Below, piece after piece: positions 60,537-64,000 of a DNA stretch of 64,000 nucleotides. The translations under genes and the position numbers were made by a program. Source of the DNA: Igneacidithiobacillus copahuensis (GTDB taxonomy: Bacteria; Pseudomonadota; Gammaproteobacteria; Acidithiobacillales; Acidithiobacillaceae); NCBI RefSeq assembly GCF_018854015.1, contig NZ_JAAXYO010000039.1:124001-188000 (forward strand), in the 5' to 3' direction. The notes beneath the pieces were generated by a model. It saw only the letters and a list, made by a program, of their open reading frames with translations, was not told the DNA's origin and ran no database searches. Numbering within the stretch: the stretch's first letter is position 1; every line of letters starts with the position of its first letter.

Positions 60537-61793
60537 ATGTCATTAGAGACGCCCAGTGATTCTGTTTTGCAACAGATATGGCAGAGCCTGGACCGAACGA
60601 ATGCGCTGATCGTTTTCACCCCCAGCGGCATCATTCAGGATGCCAACGAAAACTTTCTGCATGCTGTAGGATATGAAAAAGCAGAGATTGTCGGACAACA
60701 CCATCGAACCCTCTGTTTCCCCGCCTATGCGCAAAGTCCCGAGTACCAGCAACTTTGGCGAGATCTCGGCGAGGGAAAGCCACAACAGGGTATATTTGAA
60801 CGACGCACGAAAAGCGGAGTCCCTCTTTTTCTGGATGCAGAATATTTTCCCGTTCTGGATGCAAGCGGCAAAGTAGCGCAAGTCATCAAGATTGCGAAAG
60901 ACGTAACATTCTCCCAACGGCAAAGCAATCTGGTTGAGAAAATTGTACAAAGGATTAGCAACGATACCAAAAAAAATAGCAGTACATTGACCGCCACCAG
61001 CCAAGAGACACTGGCGTCCATGCGCAATGTGGAAGCATCGGTACGCGAGATTGGCGGAATTTTGCAACAGAACCAGCAGGCGACAGAGAGCTTGCAGAAG
61101 GATGTGGGCACAATCCAGGGGATTGCCCAGACTATTCGCGAGATTGCCTACCAAACCAATCTGCTGGCTTTGAATGCAGCGATTGAGGCGGCTCGGGCCG
61201 GGGAGCATGGACGAGGATTCGCTGTAGTAGCGGATGAGGTACGAAGTCTTTCCAAACGCGTGCAGGAGGCCACGGAAGATGTGCAGAAAAACATTGTTTC
61301 GATTCAGACCTCTTCGCAAGGCATTAGCGTTTCCAGTCAAAAAGCAAATCAGCAATCGCAAAATGCCCAGGCCGTGACGCAGCACCTCTCGCAAACACTG
61401 GAAACCCTCCGGAAGATGGCCGTGTTGCTCTCCACGGAGTCTGCCATTGCAGATCACGAGCTGTTCGCTCTGCAAATGGAAGAAGACCTGAGTCGTTCTA
61501 GTTCAGACCAGCTTGCTTCCGATGTTCCTGACGAACACCAGTGCGATTTTGGTCGATGGTATGACGGCGCCGGTCAGGAGCTGATGGGGAATGATCCGCA
61601 GTTCCAAGCGATTGCGGCTCCCCACGCTGCTCTACATGCAGCGGCCACGGCGCTGAAAGCCGCTGCGGAACGCGGAGATCAACAAGCAATCGAGCGGCAA
61701 CGGATAGCTCTGGAAGAGGCGAAGGATCAAACCATCCAGGGCCTGGAGAAAATCGCTTACGAAACGGCGAAGAAGCTTGGAGACGCAAAATGA
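60537..61793 (+). CDS. Soluble PAS chemoreceptor with CZB zinc-binding domain
   Basis: This 418-residue receptor has no membrane segment. A PAS domain at about 10-125 (FTPSGIIQDANENFLHAVGY) is followed by an MCP signalling hairpin (about 150-310) with the tip IREIAYQTNLLALNAAIEAARAGE and GRGFAVVADEVRSLS. A CZB-type domain comes last (about 315-395) with His in DHELFAL, HQCDFGRWY and PHAALH. CZB domains bind zinc via His3Cys and can sense oxidants or zinc. AGGAG precedes the ATG. It overlaps cheV. Confidence 0.92.
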   Translation: MSLETPSDSVLQQIWQSLDRTNALIVFTPSGIIQDANENFLHAVGYEKAEIVGQHHRTLCFPAYAQSPEYQQLWRDLGEGKPQQGIFERRTKSGVPLFLDAEYFPVLDASGKVAQVIKIAKDVTFSQRQSNLVEKIVQRISNDTKKNSSTLTATSQETLASMRNVEASVREIGGILQQNQQATESLQKDVGTIQGIAQTIREIAYQTNLLALNAAIEAARAGEHGRGFAVVADEVRSLSKRVQEATEDVQKNIVSIQTSSQGISVSSQKANQQSQNAQAVTQHLSQTLETLRKMAVLLSTESAIADHELFALQMEEDLSRSSSDQLASDVPDEHQCDFGRWYDGAGQELMGNDPQFQAIAAPHAALHAAATALKAAAERGDQQAIERQRIALEEAKDQTIQGLEKIAYETAKKLGDAK

Positions 61794-62749
61794 ATGCCTC
61801 GACCTTACAAAATGTAGATGAACGGACCCAACTCGCGGGTACCAACAAATTCGAACTGCTCGTTTTCCGCCTCGGAGCCGACGCTGCCCTAGGCAGTCAG
61901 GAGCTCTTCGGCATCAATGTCTTCAAGGTCCGCGAGGCCTTGGTCATGCCGAAGATTACCCCCATGCCCGGGGCTCCGGAACATGTCCTCGGGGTCGCCA
62001 ACATCCGCGGGCAAATACTCCCCGTCATCGATCTGCCCAACGTGGTCGGTTGCAAGGCGAATGGGCTGAATATTCTTCTGGTCACCGAATATGAACGCTC
62101 TGTACAAGGGTTTGCCGTGGAGGACGTCGAGGAAATCGTACGCCTCGACTGGAGCCGGGTGCTTTCTGCCGAGGGTGCAGCCGTAGGCGGGCTGGTCACC
62201 AGTCTCGCGCGACTCGACGAAGATGAGGAAAAGGCCCGACTGGCGTTAGTGCTCGACGTCGAACATATCCTGCGTCAGGTACTCCCCTCCCGCTTCAAGA
62301 GCGGCGATGAGCTCGGTCAACAGCATCACGTGGAAATCCCGGCAGGCTCGGTCATTCTGTATGCAGATGATTCCGCAGTGGCCCGCAGTCAGATCGAAAA
62401 AACTCTACGCAGCCTGGGCCTCCCCTTCATCGGTAGCAAAACCGGCAAGGAGGCCTGGGAGCGTCTGCAACAGCTGGCCAAGGACGCGCGCGCCGAGGGC
62501 CGCGCCATCACCGACAAGGTCGCGATGGTCCTCACCGATCTGGAAATGCCAGAGATGGATGGATTCACCCTGACGCGCCGCATCAAGGAGAACGAAAATC
62601 TGCGCGCGCTACCGGTGATCATTCACTCTTCGCTGTCGGGCAGTGCCAACGAGGCCCACGCAAGGAGCGTTGATGCCGACGGCTATGTCGCCAAGTTTCT
62701 GCCCGATGATCTGGCGCGCTCCATCGCCAATGTCATCCATCGCCGGTAA
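61790..62749 (+). CDS. cheV: Chemotaxis coupling protein CheV
   Basis: This 319-residue adapter has a CheW-like domain (about 20-165, with GVANIRGQILPVIDLPNVVG). It is fused to a receiver domain (about 190-315) with Asp in VLTDLEMPEMDGF, the acidic pair near YADDSAVARSQI, and Lys in VAKFLPDDLA. CheV couples receptors to CheA and its phosphorylation tunes adaptation. The start overlaps the receptor stop (ATGA). Stand-alone CheW is not in the window. Confidence 0.94.
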   Translation: MNASTLQNVDERTQLAGTNKFELLVFRLGADAALGSQELFGINVFKVREALVMPKITPMPGAPEHVLGVANIRGQILPVIDLPNVVGCKANGLNILLVTEYERSVQGFAVEDVEEIVRLDWSRVLSAEGAAVGGLVTSLARLDEDEEKARLALVLDVEHILRQVLPSRFKSGDELGQQHHVEIPAGSVILYADDSAVARSQIEKTLRSLGLPFIGSKTGKEAWERLQQLAKDARAEGRAITDKVAMVLTDLEMPEMDGFTLTRRIKENENLRALPVIIHSSLSGSANEAHARSVDADGYVAKFLPDDLARSIANVIHRR

Positions 62750-62763
62750 CACGAGGCCAGAAC

Positions 62764-64000
62764 CATGATAAACCATCCCGACTCTCTCGCTTCCCTGCTC
62801 GATGCCTGCCTCGATGGGGATCCCGAAACTATCCGCCTGCTGCGCGAAGATGAGGAATTCCAGAGCTCGATAACGCCGATCTGCGAGCAACAGCGGCAAC
62901 GACTGCAACAATATTGCCAGGTGCTCGATCAGCAGACGCTGGCTTATCAGGGAACAAACAACATTCACCTACTCGGTCTGGCGTTTCAGGAAAGCCTGCA
63001 ACGCGCCGAACTGGACAGCCAGTCTCTGCTCGATCAGGCACAGGCGGTCATTCGCGCGGTCAAGGATTCTGCGGCTGCGGTAGCGGCCAACCAGGATCTC
63101 GCCGAACACACCCTGCGCGATGTGCAGCTGGGAAATGAGCGTCTCTCCGAGCTCATCGGTGAAATGGATCTCGTCGAGCAGGCGGTGAATGGCATGGGCA
63201 AAACGGTCCAGGCCTTTCTGGAGCAGACCCGGACCATCACCACCCTGGCGGTGAAGGTGCAGGAGATTGCCAAACAGACCAATCTGCTGGCGCTCAACGC
63301 AGCGATCGAGGCCGCCCGCGCTGGCGAACATGGGCGGGGTTTTGCCGTCGTGGCAGACGAAGTCAAAAAACTGGCGCAGAGCTCCTCCCGGGCCGCGAGC
63401 GACATCCGTAACGCCGCCACCAACATCAATGAGGGTGCTGCCGAAGTCGAGAATCGGGTGTCCGCCAGCATCCAGCACCTGCGTCGTGGCGGCGATTCTC
63501 TCGAGACGGTTGCCGAGGTGTTGGGCATGGCCAATCATTCCGCCCAGAAAACCCAGGAAAATATACAAAACATCATTGTCGGCAGCGCCCAGGAAATCGC
63601 CGCCGCCGAGGCTATGGGTGTGCATATGCAAACACTGGGTGGATCGATGCGCGACTTCGATGAGAGTTTCAAGGAAATTCGGGACTGCCTCGGAAAGGTA
63701 CAAAATGACCTCGAGCAGGCCGCCGAAGATGCCATGGCAGGGCACGTGCCCGTTGCCGTGCGTCTCAGTATCGCCAAGAGCGACCATGTGCGCTGGGTGG
63801 GAAAGGTTCTCGAAGCCATCAGCACCGGTGATACCAGCCTCAGGGCAGACGAGCTCAAGGACGAACACGCCTGTCGTTTGGGCAAATGGATGGACAATCT
63901 GAACGATGTAACGCTGACGCAGAGTACGGAGTTCGCCGCCCTACAGCAGGTACACCCACAGGTACACAAGCTGGGACTACGCCTGCTCCAATCCGTACGA
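62764..64000 (+). CDS. Second soluble chemoreceptor with CZB-like C terminus (runs off window)
   Basis: Open from ATG at 62764 to the window end without a stop, at least 412 residues. There is no membrane helix. The N-terminal helical part (about 1-100) has no recognised sensor fold. The MCP tip KVQEIAKQTNLLALNAAIEAAR and GRGFAVVADEVKKLAQSS follow. A CZB-like end has SDHVRWVGKVLEAI, DEHACRLGKWMD and VHPQVHKLGLR. It starts 14 bases after cheV. It shares architecture with the first receptor except for the PAS domain. Confidence 0.9.

Noticed and set aside
1..64000. tRNA, rRNA, CRISPR arrays, insertion sequences and phage genes
   Set aside because: None seen. No repeat-spacer periodicity, transposase motifs or clover-leaf candidates were noticed on either strand.

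Overview
The window is bacterial, moderately GC-rich and densely coded. No intergenic gap exceeds 300 bases. Apart from a few housekeeping genes at the left edge, nearly all of it is one polar-type flagellar and chemotaxis locus. The gene order matches the Pseudomonas/Vibrio plan: fliC-flaG-fliD-fliS-flrABC-fliEFGHIJ, flhAFG-fliA, flgBCDEFGHIJKL, flgAMN and motCD. This points to a gammaproteobacterium-like host. I suspect an acidophilic sulfur oxidiser of the Acidithiobacillus group, but the sequence alone cannot prove it. No rRNA, tRNA, CRISPR or insertion sequence was seen.

Layout. 1-4.4 kb: the end of efp, then a minus-strand unit pyrG-kdsA-eno-ftsB. 4.5-8.6 kb: a zinc alcohol dehydrogenase with its own promoter and operator-like palindrome, a vapBC toxin-antitoxin pair, and uvrB. 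8.7-26.2 kb: one minus-strand operon fliEFGHIJKMNOPQR-flhBAFG-fliA-motC. 26.2-34.9 kb: flagellin, FlaG, the cap, FliS, an atypical PilZ protein and the FlrABC sigma-54 cascade. 35-40.3 kb: an orphan Uma2-type gene and a giant multidomain glycosyltransferase, probably for flagellin. 40.4-51.3 kb: flgBCDEFGHIJ-x-KL. 51.5-54.5 kb: flgA, flgM-flgN-csrA-fliW and a convergent ycgR/flgZ. 54.5-64 kb: motD, a SPOR protein, then cheY-cheZ-cheA, an unknown helical gene, an ODP-like di-iron oxygen sensor, two soluble zinc-binding chemoreceptors and cheV.

Regulation. Seven well-formed sigma-54 (-24/-12) sites can be read by eye, upstream of fliE, fliK, flgB, flgA, motD, ycgR and cheY. They share the pattern NGG-N4-G-N4-(T/C)TGC. 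FliA (sigma-28) type sites precede fliC and flgM, and a weaker one precedes cheY. This fits a cascade of FlrA, then FlrBC with sigma-54, then FliA with FlgM.

Most interesting system. The flagellin leader would begin with two adjacent hairpins, each with a GGA in its loop, followed by a GGAG ribosome-binding site. This is the layout expected of a CsrA-repressed mRNA. The same window encodes CsrA together with FliW, its known protein antagonist, in an flgM-flgN-csrA-fliW unit. I infer a flagellin-FliW-CsrA homeostasis switch laid over the sigma-54/sigma-28 cascade. Second is the chemotaxis operon, where an ODP-type di-iron protein sits next to cheA and membrane-free chemoreceptors, suggesting cytoplasmic oxygen or redox sensing.
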